Shown: piece by piece, positions 36,476-50,708 of the stretch
Layout of the letters: each line of letters starts with the position of its first letter
How positions within the stretch are numbered: position 1 is the stretch's first letter
Source of the DNA: Chitinophagales bacterium
GTDB taxonomy: Bacteria; Bacteroidota; Bacteroidia; Chitinophagales; Saprospiraceae
Direction of reading: 5' to 3'
NCBI GenBank assembly: GCA_022360175.1
Contig: JAKSDI010000071.1
Coordinates: forward strand, 1-64,000
Length of the DNA: 64,000 bases
Notes under the pieces: generated by a model
Databases searched by the model: none
Seen by the model: the letters and a program-made list of their open reading frames with translations, nothing else
What the model was told of the DNA's origin: nothing
Made by a program: the position numbers and the translations under genes

Positions 36476-36970
36476 TCAATTGATCTTTTGAATTTTGAAA
36501 ATTTGGTAGTTATTACTTTCATCAATAACGAATCTTAAAAAATAAGTAGTACTTGGCAAATCTCCAATATTTATATTTTCTTCAATTTGATTGTCAATAA
36601 TCTTTTTCGTCCAGAGGGATATCCCATTTATACTAATCAATTGCACTTCTATATTGGATTGCTGCTCCAAATCGAGTTTTATTTGAAGCTCATCTGATGT
36701 AGGATTGGGGTAAATGTGGATATAACCGATATTCTCAGGTAGCCCTTTTATATTTGTAATTATATAATTGGGTTGATGAAACCCCTGAGTTATTTGTCGG
36801 GATGAATTTTGGATGCTTGTAATTGCCAATTCTCCCAGCGTCCAATCTATCTGCATAAGATTTCCTTGATACGATTCCCCTGCTGAAGAGACTACTACTG
36901 GGCTAATATTTTGAGCATTAAGATTATAAATCCATATAGCTGTGAATAATAAAAGGAATCTACTTTTCAT
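36476..36970 (-). CDS. Small secreted protein with T9SS C-terminal sorting domain
   Basis: The 164-aa protein has a signal peptide (1-19, ending NLNAQ). A short repeat-like region (SSAGESYQGNLMQIDWTLGE, ITQGFHQPNY) is common in Bacteroidota exported proteins, and a type A sorting domain follows (IHIYPNPTSDELQIKLD ... FLRFVIDESNNYQIFKIQKI). It is probably sent to the cell surface by the type IX system. It forms a coupled pair with the gene at 35531. Confidence 0.8.
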   Translation of the reverse strand: MKSRFLLLFTAIWIYNLNAQNISPVVVSSAGESYQGNLMQIDWTLGELAITSIQNSSRQITQGFHQPNYIITNIKGLPENIGYIHIYPNPTSDELQIKLDLEQQSNIEVQLISINGISLWTKKIIDNQIEENINIGDLPSTTYFLRFVIDESNNYQIFKIQKIN

Positions 36971-37025
36971 TCTGGAGAGCTTTGGTTTGTTATTCTAAAG
37001 TTACATAGATTTATTTATTCTTGTT

Positions 37026-40244
<3,219 letters not shown>

Positions 40245-40380
40245 TTAGTAATCTTTGTACATCAATTCAACTAAAAGCCCTGAAAGGGCATCTCCTTTAT
40301 GCAAAGAGATTAGCCCTAGCAGAGCGACATAGTGACTCTATGTGGTTAGCTTTTTCTGAAGCAATTATTTTATTGCAAGA

Positions 40381-43300
40381 CTATCTGCTGCTCAAAAAAT
40401 CTTCAGATAGTACCTGCTTTAGGTTGTTCAATAGAAAATCTGCATGGGGTTTATCAAAGCACATGGGAGGCTTGATTTTTAGCACATTATGCAAAGGGCC
40501 ATCCGTGCTCATCAGTATGCCTCTTTCACGCATTCGGTTTGCCAGATAGGCAGCTTCTTTATCGCCAGCCTCTAGTGTATCCAGGTTTCTAACCAACTCA
40601 AAACCCAGAAATAGGCCGTGTCCTCTCACATCTCCTATAATGGGAAATTGAGCCTGTAAACTTTTTAAGCCTTCAGTAAGGTATTGCCCTACTTCCAGGG
40701 CGTGATTTTGTAAACCTTCTTCCTTGATGATGTTCAATACTTCCAGCCCTATTGCACAGGAAACAGGATTGCCGCCGAATGTATTGAAATATTCCATTCC
40801 ATTGGCAAAGGCGTCTGCTACGGCTCTTGTTGTTACTACTGCTGCCAGGGGATGTCCGTTGCCAATGGGTTTGCCCATCGTTACGATATCAGGGGTGACA
40901 TCTTGTAGTTCAAATCCCCAAAATTTATCACCTACACGCCCAAAACCGACTTGTACTTCATCCGCAATACATAGGCCACCCGCTGCTCGAATGTATTGAT
41001 ACGCTTTCTTTAAATAACCTTCTGGTAGTACAATTTGTCCACCACAACTCAGTATGCTTTCGCAAATAAAGCCACTGACATTTCTGCCCTGAGCCTGGAT
41101 TTTTTTAATGGCTTGTTGGATGTGTGCAGCATATTTGTCACCTGCATCTTTTGGAGTACGATAAAGGCCTCGATAGGTATCTGGAATAGGAACAATATGA
41201 GTATAAGGAGGAGCCCCTTTCCCTCCTTTTCCATCAAATTTGTAACTACTGATGGCTATACAACCACCAGTATTGCCGTGATATCCAACTTCAACGGCTA
41301 CCATGTCTTTTTGACCAGTATAGGCCTCTGTCATCCTGAGTGCTAACTCATTAGCTTCACTACCAGAGTTGACAAAGTGGACAACGCATAACTCCGGTGG
41401 AAAGGTAGCTAATAGCTGTTCGGCGAAATCAATGATGTTTTCATGGAGGTAGCGGGTATTGGTGTTAAGTACTCCTGTTTGACGCTGAGCAGCTCTGACA
41501 ACTCGTGGATGTTGATGGCCTACATGGGGCACATTATTGACGGTATCCAGATAGCGTTGACCGTTTACATCATATAGATATTGCATATGAGCTCTGACCA
41601 TATGGAGCGGTCGATCATAAGAAACGCTAAGGCTCTTGCCTAATTTTTGTTGGCGGCTTATTAGAATTTCATCTACCGTTTTTTTGTGCTTGTCTTCCTT
41701 CAACATTCCTGTGAAAAATGGAGTAGGATCAGGCAGAATGCTCTTCCAGGTATTGGCTTCATTAGGAAAAACCACTCCGGGAAAATCTCCTTCTTTACCC
41801 AGCATATCCAGGATCAGTTGAAAATGTAGATGTGGGGGCCAATTGCCATTTTCCGGAGGAGCTCCAATAGTTGCAATTTGCTGCCCTTTTGTTATTTGCA
41901 TTCCAGGAGTAAGCTTTTCCAGGGAAGCTATACTTAGGTGTCCATAAAGGGTGTAAAAGCGGAGGTGTTCATTTATAGAGTGTTCGAGGATAATGGTAGG
42001 GCCATAATCCCTGTCATTTTCATTGTTTTGGAAGCTATGTACTTTCCCATCTAGTGGGGCACAAATGGGCGTACCTGCATCTGCCCACACATCTATGCCC
42101 ATATGAGTAGTACGCCATTTGGGGCCGTCGTTCCCTCTTATTTGATAGGCATCTGTAGTATAAAAAGGACGAACTTCTTTATAACCACCAATCCCAATTG
42201 TAGCATCCTTATCTTCTAATAGACGACTGATTGTCTTCTGAAAGGCTCCGATATTAGAGAAATTAGCATTATTGCCGAGGTCCAGGCTACCGACATTTAA
42301 GTCTAAAATAGCAACTTTTTCATCTTCTATATTTACAATTGGGGCTAATGCACCAGCGTTTTCCTGTAACCATTGCTGAAAGTTGGGATGAATAGAGCAT
42401 GGCTCAAATCCACAAGCTTGTCGGAATCGATAGTGTGCAAAGGCAGGAGAAATCTCCTTCCATTTTCCAAGTAATTCCCAAGCTGGAACGGTACTAATGC
42501 TTAGATATTCATTCTCTGGTTCCTGATACTGATTCCAGGCTGCGGCCGTCACAGAAATAACCAGTCTTGCGCCAATGAGTGCATATAATACAGACAACTC
42601 TTTTTCCTCTAGCGGGAAGGCCTTATGGTAAGCACTAATCAGATGGGTTGCGGCCTGTAGAGGGTCTGGAAAATACATACAGGCATAGGCACAGGCAATA
42701 GCCAATTCATTGATCGTTTCTGTATAAAGTGCATCCCCGAAATCAATAATACCACTAATATGAGCAAATTGTCCCTCAAAACTTGTTAGAAGGTTGTGCT
42801 CATGGGCATCATTATAGTTTACACTTTTGCGCAAACCGGTTAGTACAGGAAATGTTTGAGTTTCGAATAAATCCCAAAAGTAATCTACTAGTGCAAGTTG
42901 ACTTTCATCCGGGATGTATTCCCTGTATGTTTTCGATTTTAGCGCTTCACTCGGATTCCATTTATAAGATCGGTGAGCAGCTGGGTGGTCAAAGTTTGAA
43001 AGATGACGAGAAAGCAGTCCACAAACTGTACCCCATCCTTCCAGCAATTGAGGTGAACGGGGATTGACTTCGGAAACCATTCTGCCATCTACCCAATGAT
43101 GAAGCCGTAAAACACGTGTCTCTTCTATAAGAATATATTCATCTCCACTAGCTGTAAGGACAAGTGTAGGGAGTTGCAATGGAAACTTTGAGGCCTGAAG
43201 ATGAGATATAACCGCATGCTGAAATAAGATAGATTCTAAATCAGCATTTGGACGACTAATCTTTAAGGTATAAGCCCGGCCATTATCCGCCTTTAGATGA

Positions 43301-43413
43301 AAATTAAAATCAACTTCTCCTGGCAGCTTTTTGGCTTTCCCTTTAATACCATAGTGTTGTAAAGCCAAACGTTCAGCTAAACCAGGAGCAATATCAATTG
43401 TTGAATAATCCAT
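40381..43413 (-). CDS. Three-domain fusion: APH/HYKK-type kinase, M23 peptidase domain, class III aminotransferase/phospho-lyase
   Basis: ATG 43413 gives 1010 aa; an in-frame TTG 21 nt upstream is less likely. Residues about 1-340 are a phosphotransferase of the APH/hydroxylysine-kinase type ([11 protein letters not shown] catalytic loop, IIDFGDALY). About 400-560 is an M23/LytM-like domain with His437 and Asp441 (THMGIDVWA), YTLYGHLS and PPHLHFQL. About 585-1010 is a class III PLP enzyme with [25 protein letters not shown] and PLP-lysine 848 in [10 protein letters not shown]. The mammalian counterparts of the outer domains are hydroxylysine kinase and the ammoniophospholyases, and fusions are known in bacteria. 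Phosphorylation and phospho-lysis of an amino-alcohol is therefore inferred. The gene starts 8 bp after the GH63-like gene. Confidence 0.88.
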   Translation of the reverse strand: MDYSTIDIAPGLAERLALQHYGIKGKAKKLPGEVDFNFHLKADNGRAYTLKISRPNADLESILFQHAVISHLQASKFPLQLPTLVLTASGDEYILIEETRVLRLHHWVDGRMVSEVNPRSPQLLEGWGTVCGLLSRHLSNFDHPAAHRSYKWNPSEALKSKTYREYIPDESQLALVDYFWDLFETQTFPVLTGLRKSVNYNDAHEHNLLTSFEGQFAHISGIIDFGDALYTETINELAIACAYACMYFPDPLQAATHLISAYHKAFPLEEKELSVLYALIGARLVISVTAAAWNQYQEPENEYLSISTVPAWELLGKWKEISPAFAHYRFRQACGFEPCSIHPNFQQWLQENAGALAPIVNIEDEKVAILDLNVGSLDLGNNANFSNIGAFQKTISRLLEDKDATIGIGGYKEVRPFYTTDAYQIRGNDGPKWRTTHMGIDVWADAGTPICAPLDGKVHSFQNNENDRDYGPTIILEHSINEHLRFYTLYGHLSIASLEKLTPGMQITKGQQIATIGAPPENGNWPPHLHFQLILDMLGKEGDFPGVVFPNEANTWKSILPDPTPFFTGMLKEDKHKKTVDEILISRQQKLGKSLSVSYDRPLHMVRAHMQYLYDVNGQRYLDTVNNVPHVGHQHPRVVRAAQRQTGVLNTNTRYLHENIIDFAEQLLATFPPELCVVHFVNSGSEANELALRMTEAYTGQKDMVAVEVGYHGNTGGCIAISSYKFDGKGGKGAPPYTHIVPIPDTYRGLYRTPKDAGDKYAAHIQQAIKKIQAQGRNVSGFICESILSCGGQIVLPEGYLKKAYQYIRAAGGLCIADEVQVGFGRVGDKFWGFELQDVTPDIVTMGKPIGNGHPLAAVVTTRAVADAFANGMEYFNTFGGNPVSCAIGLEVLNIIKEEGLQNHALEVGQYLTEGLKSLQAQFPIIGDVRGHGLFLGFELVRNLDTLEAGDKEAAYLANRMRERGILMSTDGPLHNVLKIKPPMCFDKPHADFLLNNLKQVLSEDFLSSR

Positions 43414-43421
43414 TTGTTGTT

Positions 43422-45506
43422 TTATTCTTCCCAAAGTAATAATAATAGATGTGCAGCTGACCAGCTAAAATGATGAGACTCGAGGCCTTCTCCAGTCAGC
43501 GGATGATAGTTTTCCCTTATGGGGCGATCATCACTTTTTAGACCTTCTAAACGGTCAAAAAGATGCTCTGAAAATTGTCGGGCATCTTTCTCATAACCGT
43601 AATTTCTAAGCCCTTTTATAGCAAAATAAGCCTGATCTATCCAAACAGGCCCCCGCCAATAACTACCATTAGGGTCAAATTTTGGATGATCTGCTGCCAA
43701 AGTTGGGAAGGGTATATAGGTGGCAAATTTTGTAGTGTCGGTCATTATTGTTCTAAGCTTTGCGGCTTGTTCAGGAGTAGCTACCTCTGCCCACAATGGA
43801 ATCCAGCCTTCAGCTCCGTACGCCTTATAGTGCTTTTTACTATCGAGGTCTATATCATAAAACCATCCACTTGATTCATCGTAAAAGTAGTTTTGAATGA
43901 GGTTCTTTAACTGTAGCGCATCCTGGGTATATTTTTCTGCTTTTTCTTTTTCTCCAATCTGTGCTGCTATTTTTGCGAGGTATTGCTTTTCAGCAAAAAG
44001 ATAGGCATTAAGATCTACACTTTCGCGATTCATCGACCAACCATTGTCATTATTTTTTACAAGAGTTGTTTCGTCAAAACGCACTGCATTATCCATCCCG
44101 CTTTCCCATTTTGCCGCAATCAGGCTTCCATCTGTAGAACCATATTCACATAGGCCGTTTTGGTCATGATCTCGGTATTGATACCACCATTGATGATAGC
44201 GCTCCAATTTTGGGAAAAGCTCTTTCAGAAAAGACTTGTCTTCTTCTTTTTCAAAAACTTTCCAGCTGGCCCAGGCAGAGAGAGGGGGTTTGGTATTACG
44301 CCAATTATGGGCTTCAATTACAGTATCCCGATATACGCAATCGGCTATCATTCCCATTTCATCCTGGAAGTCATACATTGCCCGGATTTGATTTCTGGCT
44401 AGCTCTGGATTGAAATAAGCCAATGCTACTGCATGTTTCCAGCTATCCCATGCCCAATAGCCATGGAACCATTCATAATGATAACTGGGAAAAAGCCCTG
44501 CATGTGGGAAAAATCCAGCAGGACTACGCCAATTAGTTGAAAGCGTTTCAAGGCATTTAACCGCAATCCGATGGTGGTCATTGTGATTAAAATGAGGAGG
44601 CAATTCTGCTATTGTTTTATTGATAAGGTCATCCCATCGTTGTTCATTTTCGGAGAAAAAGACATCGGGTGTATTAAATGCCTTATTGAGAATTTGTTGC
44701 TCTTGTAGCCATTCATCCTGAGAAAAGCAGAATGTATGAGCTATAAGCCAGGTTTCCTGTTTGTTTCCACTTAAAGATTTGTCTGCTGTGGTGATCTTAT
44801 AAGAATGAGCATCTTGTACTTTAAGATGGGAAGAGGGATCATCAGGAATCGTAATCATTCCTATATGATCATTTTTTGCAAAGCCAATTTGGATGTTTTG
44901 CTGGCCTGCAATGAAAGAACTACCCCCCAGAAAGCTTTTTCCTGACCATCTTACCCGGAGACTGATGTCGGTACTTGCTGTCAGGTTTTGGATTTTTAAT
45001 CTGCTAAGAGCTGTACGGCCACTTATAAAAATCAATTCTGAAGTAATTCGAATATTGGGATTATGAAGGTGTAATATCTGTTGTAACTTTCCAGGGTAAG
45101 AATGAATTTCTTCTACACTCGCATTTTTGAGATCAAGGGATTTAGCTGTTGCTATATCTATGATTTCCAGTTGAGAAAGAACAGGACTTATCCAGCAGCC
45201 ATTATCCTGAGTCATTAGAAAAGGGCCAGAAAAACTTCCCTTTAGTTCAGGCTGTTCTGATCCGGGCAATGCATAGGCAAACCATGCGCCATAATCAGAG
45301 AAAGCATAGACAGAACGATCTGTAGCACTATCAGGCGTAGCTTGTAAATTGAGAATATTGGGGAAGTCGTAGCGATTATACAATGGTGTATTAACTTCCT
45401 TTTGTGTCTCTTCCTGTTGATCGCAGGCATTAACCAAAAATAGGATGATGATCGATAAGCACAGAAATAGTGTTTTTTTTACTATGTAAGAAGCGTTTTT
45501 TGTCAT
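43422..45506 (-). CDS. Lipoprotein glycoside hydrolase, GH63-like (YgjK-type)
   Basis: The 694-aa protein has a lipobox (FLVNAC, Cys28). An N-terminal beta-sandwich (about 40-300) is followed by an (alpha/alpha)6 barrel (about 310-690). The motif YEWFHGYWAWDSWKHA with Asp354 matches the acid position of GH63 enzymes such as E. coli YgjK, and the C-terminal GEGLESHHFSWSAAHLL supplies the second carboxylate. WRGPVWIDQAYFAIKG is also typical. An alpha-glucosidase or mannosylglycerate-type activity is likely; specificity cannot be read. It lies at the outer membrane or periplasmic face, in the SusCD locus. Confidence 0.85.
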   Translation of the reverse strand: MTKNASYIVKKTLFLCLSIIILFLVNACDQQEETQKEVNTPLYNRYDFPNILNLQATPDSATDRSVYAFSDYGAWFAYALPGSEQPELKGSFSGPFLMTQDNGCWISPVLSQLEIIDIATAKSLDLKNASVEEIHSYPGKLQQILHLHNPNIRITSELIFISGRTALSRLKIQNLTASTDISLRVRWSGKSFLGGSSFIAGQQNIQIGFAKNDHIGMITIPDDPSSHLKVQDAHSYKITTADKSLSGNKQETWLIAHTFCFSQDEWLQEQQILNKAFNTPDVFFSENEQRWDDLINKTIAELPPHFNHNDHHRIAVKCLETLSTNWRSPAGFFPHAGLFPSYHYEWFHGYWAWDSWKHAVALAYFNPELARNQIRAMYDFQDEMGMIADCVYRDTVIEAHNWRNTKPPLSAWASWKVFEKEEDKSFLKELFPKLERYHQWWYQYRDHDQNGLCEYGSTDGSLIAAKWESGMDNAVRFDETTLVKNNDNGWSMNRESVDLNAYLFAEKQYLAKIAAQIGEKEKAEKYTQDALQLKNLIQNYFYDESSGWFYDIDLDSKKHYKAYGAEGWIPLWAEVATPEQAAKLRTIMTDTTKFATYIPFPTLAADHPKFDPNGSYWRGPVWIDQAYFAIKGLRNYGYEKDARQFSEHLFDRLEGLKSDDRPIRENYHPLTGEGLESHHFSWSAAHLLLLLWEE

Positions 45507-45518
45507 AACAGTAATAAA

Positions 45519-45597
45519 TTACTCAATTTGTAATAATAAGCGGTAAAAGCCTGGCGAACAAAATTTTCAAAGAAACTCATTGCAAATTATTGAGTAA
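45519..45597. repeat. Inverted repeat between the UnbV and GH63-like genes
   Basis: TTACTCAATTTG (45519-45530) and CAAATTATTGAGTAA (45583-45597) pair except for a two-base AT bulge, enclosing 52 nt. The right arm overlaps the end of the upstream gene. An intercistronic hairpin that tunes expression along the operon is possible. Confidence 0.4.
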
Positions 45598-48500
45598 GTG
45601 GATTGCCTTCAAATGGATAGATACCAATCAATTGAAGGTAATCGTTGTTTTTTGCGACTAAAATGCCTGAATTTCCAGTGCTGCCTAGTTTGATAGAGGC
45701 CAGCGCTTTTACATCTCCTTTTAACATCAACCCACTTGTAGCAGCAAATACTTCACTGAATTGACTGTCTTGATTTCCTTTTAGGAAAACTCCAATGCCA
45801 GCGTCATTGCGAGCTGTTTCTACTTCAGATTGATATAAATTACCCGCTGCAATAAGGTCTTGATATCCATCCTGATTAAAATCTTCAATAATAATGCTAT
45901 TAATAGAAGAGAACTGGGCTAGATAGGGTAGAGGATGTATCTTGAAATGGTCGTTGCCCATATTTGTCAAATGAACAGAAGCAAAGGTAGTTGCCTTGTA
46001 ATGCAGTGATTTATTCAATTTTTCCTGGCTGTAAATTTGTTCGAGCTTGGCACTGCCAAAATCGTGATAAGTAGGAAATTTTTCTTTGAGAAATGGCATT
46101 TGATTGGAGGAGCATTCACGCCCTCTTAAAGGGTATAAATCTCCTCCATTATAATAACCTAAAATGATATCCAACTGCCCGTTGTCATCAAAATCATGAC
46201 AAAAAACCTCAAAGGGTTCCTTGTCAGTAGCTTTGTATTTGTAGTTTAATCCGAGATTGCCAATGATGTAATCATCGTCTCCATCCTGATCAAGGTCTTT
46301 TGCCGTAATACTCCACCACCACCCTGTTTGGGGATTATGACTTTCGTTAATGATAGGGGACGCCTTGGAAAATTTGCCGTTGTTGTTTTGGAAAAAAGTA
46401 ATGGGCATCCATTCTCCGACTATAATCAGATCAAAAAAATTGTCCTGATTGAAATCACTCCACACCGCATCAGTGACCATGCCGATATTAGATAATTGGG
46501 GTGCAACTTCATCTGTAATATCCTTGAAGAGCCCTCCATCGTTTTTTAAGATGTAGCTCCGGCCAGGGAAAGGATATTTTCCTGGTGTTAAGCGTCCACC
46601 AATAAATAAATCTTCATCTCCATCCTGATCAAAGTCAAAATGCCTTACACAACTTCCACTGGCCAGCATATTAGGCAGAAGCTGATTGTTTTTTCTAAAT
46701 TGTTTATTTCCATCATTTAGATAGATACGATCCTGTAGTAAAGGGCTATTAATTTCAAATTCATTACCTCCACTTACAACATACAAGTCCTTGTCACCAT
46801 CATTGTCCGCATCAAAAAAGATGGCATCCACATCTTCGTATCCTTTTTCTTGTTCCCATAAGGGATATTTTGATGGTAAAAAAGAGCCATCAGGCTGTTG
46901 AAAGAATAATTCTGCAGGATAACCCTTTGCTCCACCGATGAAAAAGTCATCCAGTTTATCTCCATTAACATCTCCAACTGCCAGCGCAGGGCCAAATTGA
47001 GACATTTTATGTGGCAGTAAAGATTCCTTTTTAAAATCATCGTATTCGTTTTCGGAATGTTGATAATCCAGGCCTGTGCGGGTCGTAATGTCCTTAAATA
47101 GCGCATCAGTTGCAGGAAGACTTGCTGTTAACACAGGTGCAATGGCATCTTTGTAGTATAACTCAATCTGTTGATTGGAAGCAATGGTATTTAGTGTTTG
47201 CTGTTTGCCATCAGGCCAGGTCACTTCTACCTTTTCTACTACTTTTGTATCTCCCAGGCCGAAATGAATAATGGTAGATACAGAAGACTGATAACCTCTA
47301 GCAGGATAATTCTCAATAGTCTGAATACCTTCTTTTGTTTCAATTTTTACTTTTGCACCAACACCAAATTGGTTGTAGAGAGAGCCGCGTAAGTTAAACT
47401 GGATATAATTTTTAGAGCTGTGATTTTCTAGGATAGATGCATGCTCATCAATATTGTTAATAATCAAATCGAGATCGCCATCATTGTCGAGATCGGCATA
47501 AGCTGCGCCATTAGATAAAGAAGGTTTAAGGATACCCCATTCTTCTGTTTTTTTAGAAAAAGTGAAGTCCTGATTGTTCTTGAAGAAATAGTTCTTTGTT
47601 TTTCTTTGGGGGCTTGTTTGAATGAGTTCTTCAAGGACTGTAGCAATTTTCTCTCCACTTTTTTTTGCTTCTTCCATCCGCTTTAACTTGTACTTTCGAA
47701 AATCATTATTTCGAAAGTCTCTTTTCAGTCCGTTGCTTATAAATAGATCTTTCCAGCCATCATTGTCAAAATCAGCAAATAATGGTGCCCAGCTCCAATC
47801 CGTATTTGATATACCTGCCAGATGGGCAATCTCACTAAAGCAGTTATTACCATTATTAAGTTGCAGGGCATTAAACATATATTGATAGTGGAATCCCTGA
47901 TCTACAGCCTGGTAAAAAGCTGCTGGGTTCATGCCACTCATGCTGGTTTTGATCCCATAATTATCTTCGGCTACCATATCAAGAGAGATGATGTCTGGCC
48001 ATTCATCATTATTAAAGTCGGCAATATCTGTGCCCATGGAAAAATAGGAGGTGTGGCCAGTTGCTGTTTTTAGCGTTTCAGAGAAAGTGCCATCTTTTTG
48101 ATTGATATAGAGATAATCCTGTTCAATGTAATCATTACCTACATAGATATCAGGCCAACCATCATTGTTTAAGTCGCCAATAGAAACACCGAGGCCAAAC
48201 CCCAATGGGTTATTAATGATACCAGCCTGCTGAGTTACATCTACAAATTTTCCTTCGTCGTTCCTATAGAGTTTATCTCCGGCTAATTCATCTATCGTTG
48301 ATTTGAATTTTTCGGGATCGTTGGTGTTGATTGGGGTGGTATTGTGATTGAGGAGAAACACATCTAAATCTCCATCCCGGTCATAATCGAAAAAAGAAGC
48401 TTGGGTACTATAGCCTGGAAAATCCAGCCCATAAGCAGCAGCAGCTTCTGTGAAGGTGCCATTTTTATTATTGATAAACAGTTCATTTTTTCTATCCCTG

Positions 48501-48979
48501 GCTTTTCCTTTTCCCGATTTACAGACATAGATATCAAGCCATCCATCTGCGTTTACATCTGCCATGCTTACTCCTGTCGACCAGCCAAAGCTACCTTGTA
48601 TTCCTGCTTGTCTGCTAATGTCTTCAAATTGTAGATGGCCCTTGTTTTTGTAAAGCTTGTTTTCTTTTAGATTGGAAACAAAATAAATATCGGCTAAACC
48701 ATCATTATCTATGTCTCCCACTGCTACGCCTCCTCCATTGTAAAAATACTCATAGATCATGCTATTCATATGGCTACTCTCAGGTATATCGTTGCTAAAG
48801 GATATACCTGTATGTTCAGAGGATAACTGCGAGAATAATGCCTGATCTGCAATTGAGACTGGCTGTTGACTAGATGGAGGGTCATTTTGCTGGCAAGCGG
48901 AGAATAGAAATACCAGATAAATGATGGTAAGTAATAATGAATGGTTGATGAACAAATTAGTTGTTCTTGAGCAAATCAT
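45587..48979 (-). CDS. Lipoprotein with FG-GAP/VCBS repeats and ASPIC/UnbV domain (CRTAC1-like)
   Basis: ATG 48979 (1130 aa) is preferred to a TTG 45 nt upstream because it gives a clean lipoprotein signal ending LFSAC. The chain contains many calcium-binding FG-GAP/VCBS units of the form GDIDNDGLADIYF, DFDNDGWKDLFISN and DFDQDGDEDLFIGG, expected to form one or two seven-bladed propellers. An ASPIC/UnbV domain sits in the middle (about 520-600: NQFGVGAKVKIET ... VEVTWPDGKQQ). This family is common next to SusC/SusD pairs. Its role is probably glycan or protein binding at the cell surface; no catalytic motif is seen. Confidence 0.9.
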   Translation of the reverse strand: MICSRTTNLFINHSLLLTIIYLVFLFSACQQNDPPSSQQPVSIADQALFSQLSSEHTGISFSNDIPESSHMNSMIYEYFYNGGGVAVGDIDNDGLADIYFVSNLKENKLYKNKGHLQFEDISRQAGIQGSFGWSTGVSMADVNADGWLDIYVCKSGKGKARDRKNELFINNKNGTFTEAAAAYGLDFPGYSTQASFFDYDRDGDLDVFLLNHNTTPINTNDPEKFKSTIDELAGDKLYRNDEGKFVDVTQQAGIINNPLGFGLGVSIGDLNNDGWPDIYVGNDYIEQDYLYINQKDGTFSETLKTATGHTSYFSMGTDIADFNNDEWPDIISLDMVAEDNYGIKTSMSGMNPAAFYQAVDQGFHYQYMFNALQLNNGNNCFSEIAHLAGISNTDWSWAPLFADFDNDGWKDLFISNGLKRDFRNNDFRKYKLKRMEEAKKSGEKIATVLEELIQTSPQRKTKNYFFKNNQDFTFSKKTEEWGILKPSLSNGAAYADLDNDGDLDLIINNIDEHASILENHSSKNYIQFNLRGSLYNQFGVGAKVKIETKEGIQTIENYPARGYQSSVSTIIHFGLGDTKVVEKVEVTWPDGKQQTLNTIASNQQIELYYKDAIAPVLTASLPATDALFKDITTRTGLDYQHSENEYDDFKKESLLPHKMSQFGPALAVGDVNGDKLDDFFIGGAKGYPAELFFQQPDGSFLPSKYPLWEQEKGYEDVDAIFFDADNDGDKDLYVVSGGNEFEINSPLLQDRIYLNDGNKQFRKNNQLLPNMLASGSCVRHFDFDQDGDEDLFIGGRLTPGKYPFPGRSYILKNDGGLFKDITDEVAPQLSNIGMVTDAVWSDFNQDNFFDLIIVGEWMPITFFQNNNGKFSKASPIINESHNPQTGWWWSITAKDLDQDGDDDYIIGNLGLNYKYKATDKEPFEVFCHDFDDNGQLDIILGYYNGGDLYPLRGRECSSNQMPFLKEKFPTYHDFGSAKLEQIYSQEKLNKSLHYKATTFASVHLTNMGNDHFKIHPLPYLAQFSSINSIIIEDFNQDGYQDLIAAGNLYQSEVETARNDAGIGVFLKGNQDSQFSEVFAATSGLMLKGDVKALASIKLGSTGNSGILVAKNNDYLQLIGIYPFEGNPLTQ

Positions 48980-49140
48980 ATAAACAACTTCAGAATGAGA
49001 AAAAGAAGCGCCTAATAGAACCAAGGTTAAATTAGACGCCCAAAAAGTAATGTATGAAAATTCATACTCGCAATAACATCTTTAGAGTTTAAATCACTTC
49101 TTTACTTGGACTACATGCTTCTACTGTAATGTTCTTTGGC

Positions 49141-49173
49141 AAATGATGGCGATTTTAAAAACCACCATCATTT
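49141..49173 (-). terminator. Hairpin after the SusD gene
   Basis: AAATGATGGCGATTTT (49141-49156) pairs with AAAACCACCATCATTT (49158-49173), 14 of 16 positions. It lies 11 bp beyond the SusD stop and probably separates the SusCD transcript from the downstream hydrolase genes, at least in part. Confidence 0.6.
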
Positions 49174-49184
49174 AGAGCCAAATT

Positions 49185-50708
49185 CTACCATCCAGAATTT
49201 TGCTTAAGATTAGGATTAATATTGATTTCCTGGAGAGGGATTGGAAATACAACATGCTTATCTTCAAAATTCTCTACAAATGGTGTATTGTGTTCTTGCA
49301 AGGTTTCTTTTATAGACTCAGAAGCTACACTTCCTCGTTGCCAGCGATACAAATCAAACCAGCGAATACCAAACTCCATCGATAGCTCTACTGGCCGTTC
49401 GTGATGTCTAATCTGCTGGCGCAATGCCTCCTGGTTCATATCCGATAGCGGAGCAGCTTTGCCTCTTTCTCTTACTTTGTTTATTTCTATGATTGCCTGA
49501 TCTGTATTGCCATTTTCATTGAGTGCTTCTGCATACATAAGCAAGACATCGGCATAACGTATCAATGAAATATTGGTTCCAACGTAGAAGTTTTCATCCA
49601 CATTATAAGAGTACTTCTTAAAGTATTTAGGGTGATTCAATTCACCAGCCACATCATCATAGGCAATTTCAGTACCTGCATCCAGGCTATACATATCTGA
49701 GTTCGTATCCTCAAAGAAGATGCTTTCGTAAACCCTCTCACTGATTTCTCCATCTTCATTCAGGTCTTTCTTCATTTCGTCTACCAACCATTCAGAAGGG
49801 TAGAATAATTCCCATCCTCCAAAGGTGTATGGAGAAACTTCAAAGTTGAAAGGATGGCGTTCGTCATTTCCATTGGAACGATCGCCGGAAAACTGGATTT
49901 CAAAAATACTTTCAGAACCGTTTTCTGCATTACCGTTGAAGTTGTCAGCATAATTATCCAGCAATGTATACTGATTGCTAGTAACTACACCCTCTAATTG
50001 AGTTTCCGCTTCTGCCCATTTCTCCTGAAATAGGTAAACTTTGCCCAACAAAGCCTGAGCGGCACCTTTGGTTGCTCTTCCTACCCATTGTGCTTCGTGT
50101 GCCTCAGGAAGGCTTGCTGCTGCTTCGCTAAGATCCGTTTCAATTTGCGACCATACCTGCGAAGCATTAGCCTGAGAAGGGAATAGATTGTCAGGATTGG
50201 TTTCAAACTTGGTAACTAAAGGAACATTCTCAAAAGCAGTTACCAGCCAGAAATAATATAAAGCTCTTAAAAATTTAGCTTCGCTAACAATCACATCTCT
50301 TGATGCCTGTTCAACTCCTTCCATCGCAGGAACACGCTCAATGATTTGATTGGCACGCCCAATACCTGAATAGCTGGCTAACCACACATTGTATGGAGCA
50401 CTTTCTTCTGTGGTATTGGTGAAATTGGATAAGGAACGGCCATATATCTCACTGGTGTTGTTAACGATATCGTCTCCACGGTAACTCATAGCGGTATACA
50501 ACTCTTCAAAGAATGCCCATTTGCTACCACTTGAGCTGTGTAGTGCAGCATAGGCTGCTGTGAGTGCCTGTAAGGCATGTTCTTCTGTTTGCCAGAAACT
50601 CTCTTCCGTTAAAGCCTCTTTATTGGCTACATTGATGAAATCATCACTGCAGGAAGTAATTACCCCCAGAAGAAGGGTTAGTACTAAAATATGATTGATT
50701 CGTTTCAT
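49185..50708 (-). CDS. susD: SusD/RagB-family nutrient-binding outer-membrane lipoprotein
   Basis: The 507-aa protein has a lipobox (GVITSC, Cys20) followed by the SusD N-terminal signature (ANKEALTEESFWQTEEHALQ). TPR-like helices make up the SusD core (about 80-300), and the C-terminal SusD domain includes NEVRERGKA-like INKVRERGKA, HERPVELSMEFGIRWFDLYR and VFPIPLQEININPNLKQN. It caps the SusC barrel and binds the glycan. The start lies directly after the conserved structured leader at 50709-50844. Confidence 0.95.
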   Translation of the reverse strand: MKRINHILVLTLLLGVITSCSDDFINVANKEALTEESFWQTEEHALQALTAAYAALHSSSGSKWAFFEELYTAMSYRGDDIVNNTSEIYGRSLSNFTNTTEESAPYNVWLASYSGIGRANQIIERVPAMEGVEQASRDVIVSEAKFLRALYYFWLVTAFENVPLVTKFETNPDNLFPSQANASQVWSQIETDLSEAAASLPEAHEAQWVGRATKGAAQALLGKVYLFQEKWAEAETQLEGVVTSNQYTLLDNYADNFNGNAENGSESIFEIQFSGDRSNGNDERHPFNFEVSPYTFGGWELFYPSEWLVDEMKKDLNEDGEISERVYESIFFEDTNSDMYSLDAGTEIAYDDVAGELNHPKYFKKYSYNVDENFYVGTNISLIRYADVLLMYAEALNENGNTDQAIIEINKVRERGKAAPLSDMNQEALRQQIRHHERPVELSMEFGIRWFDLYRWQRGSVASESIKETLQEHNTPFVENFEDKHVVFPIPLQEININPNLKQNSGW

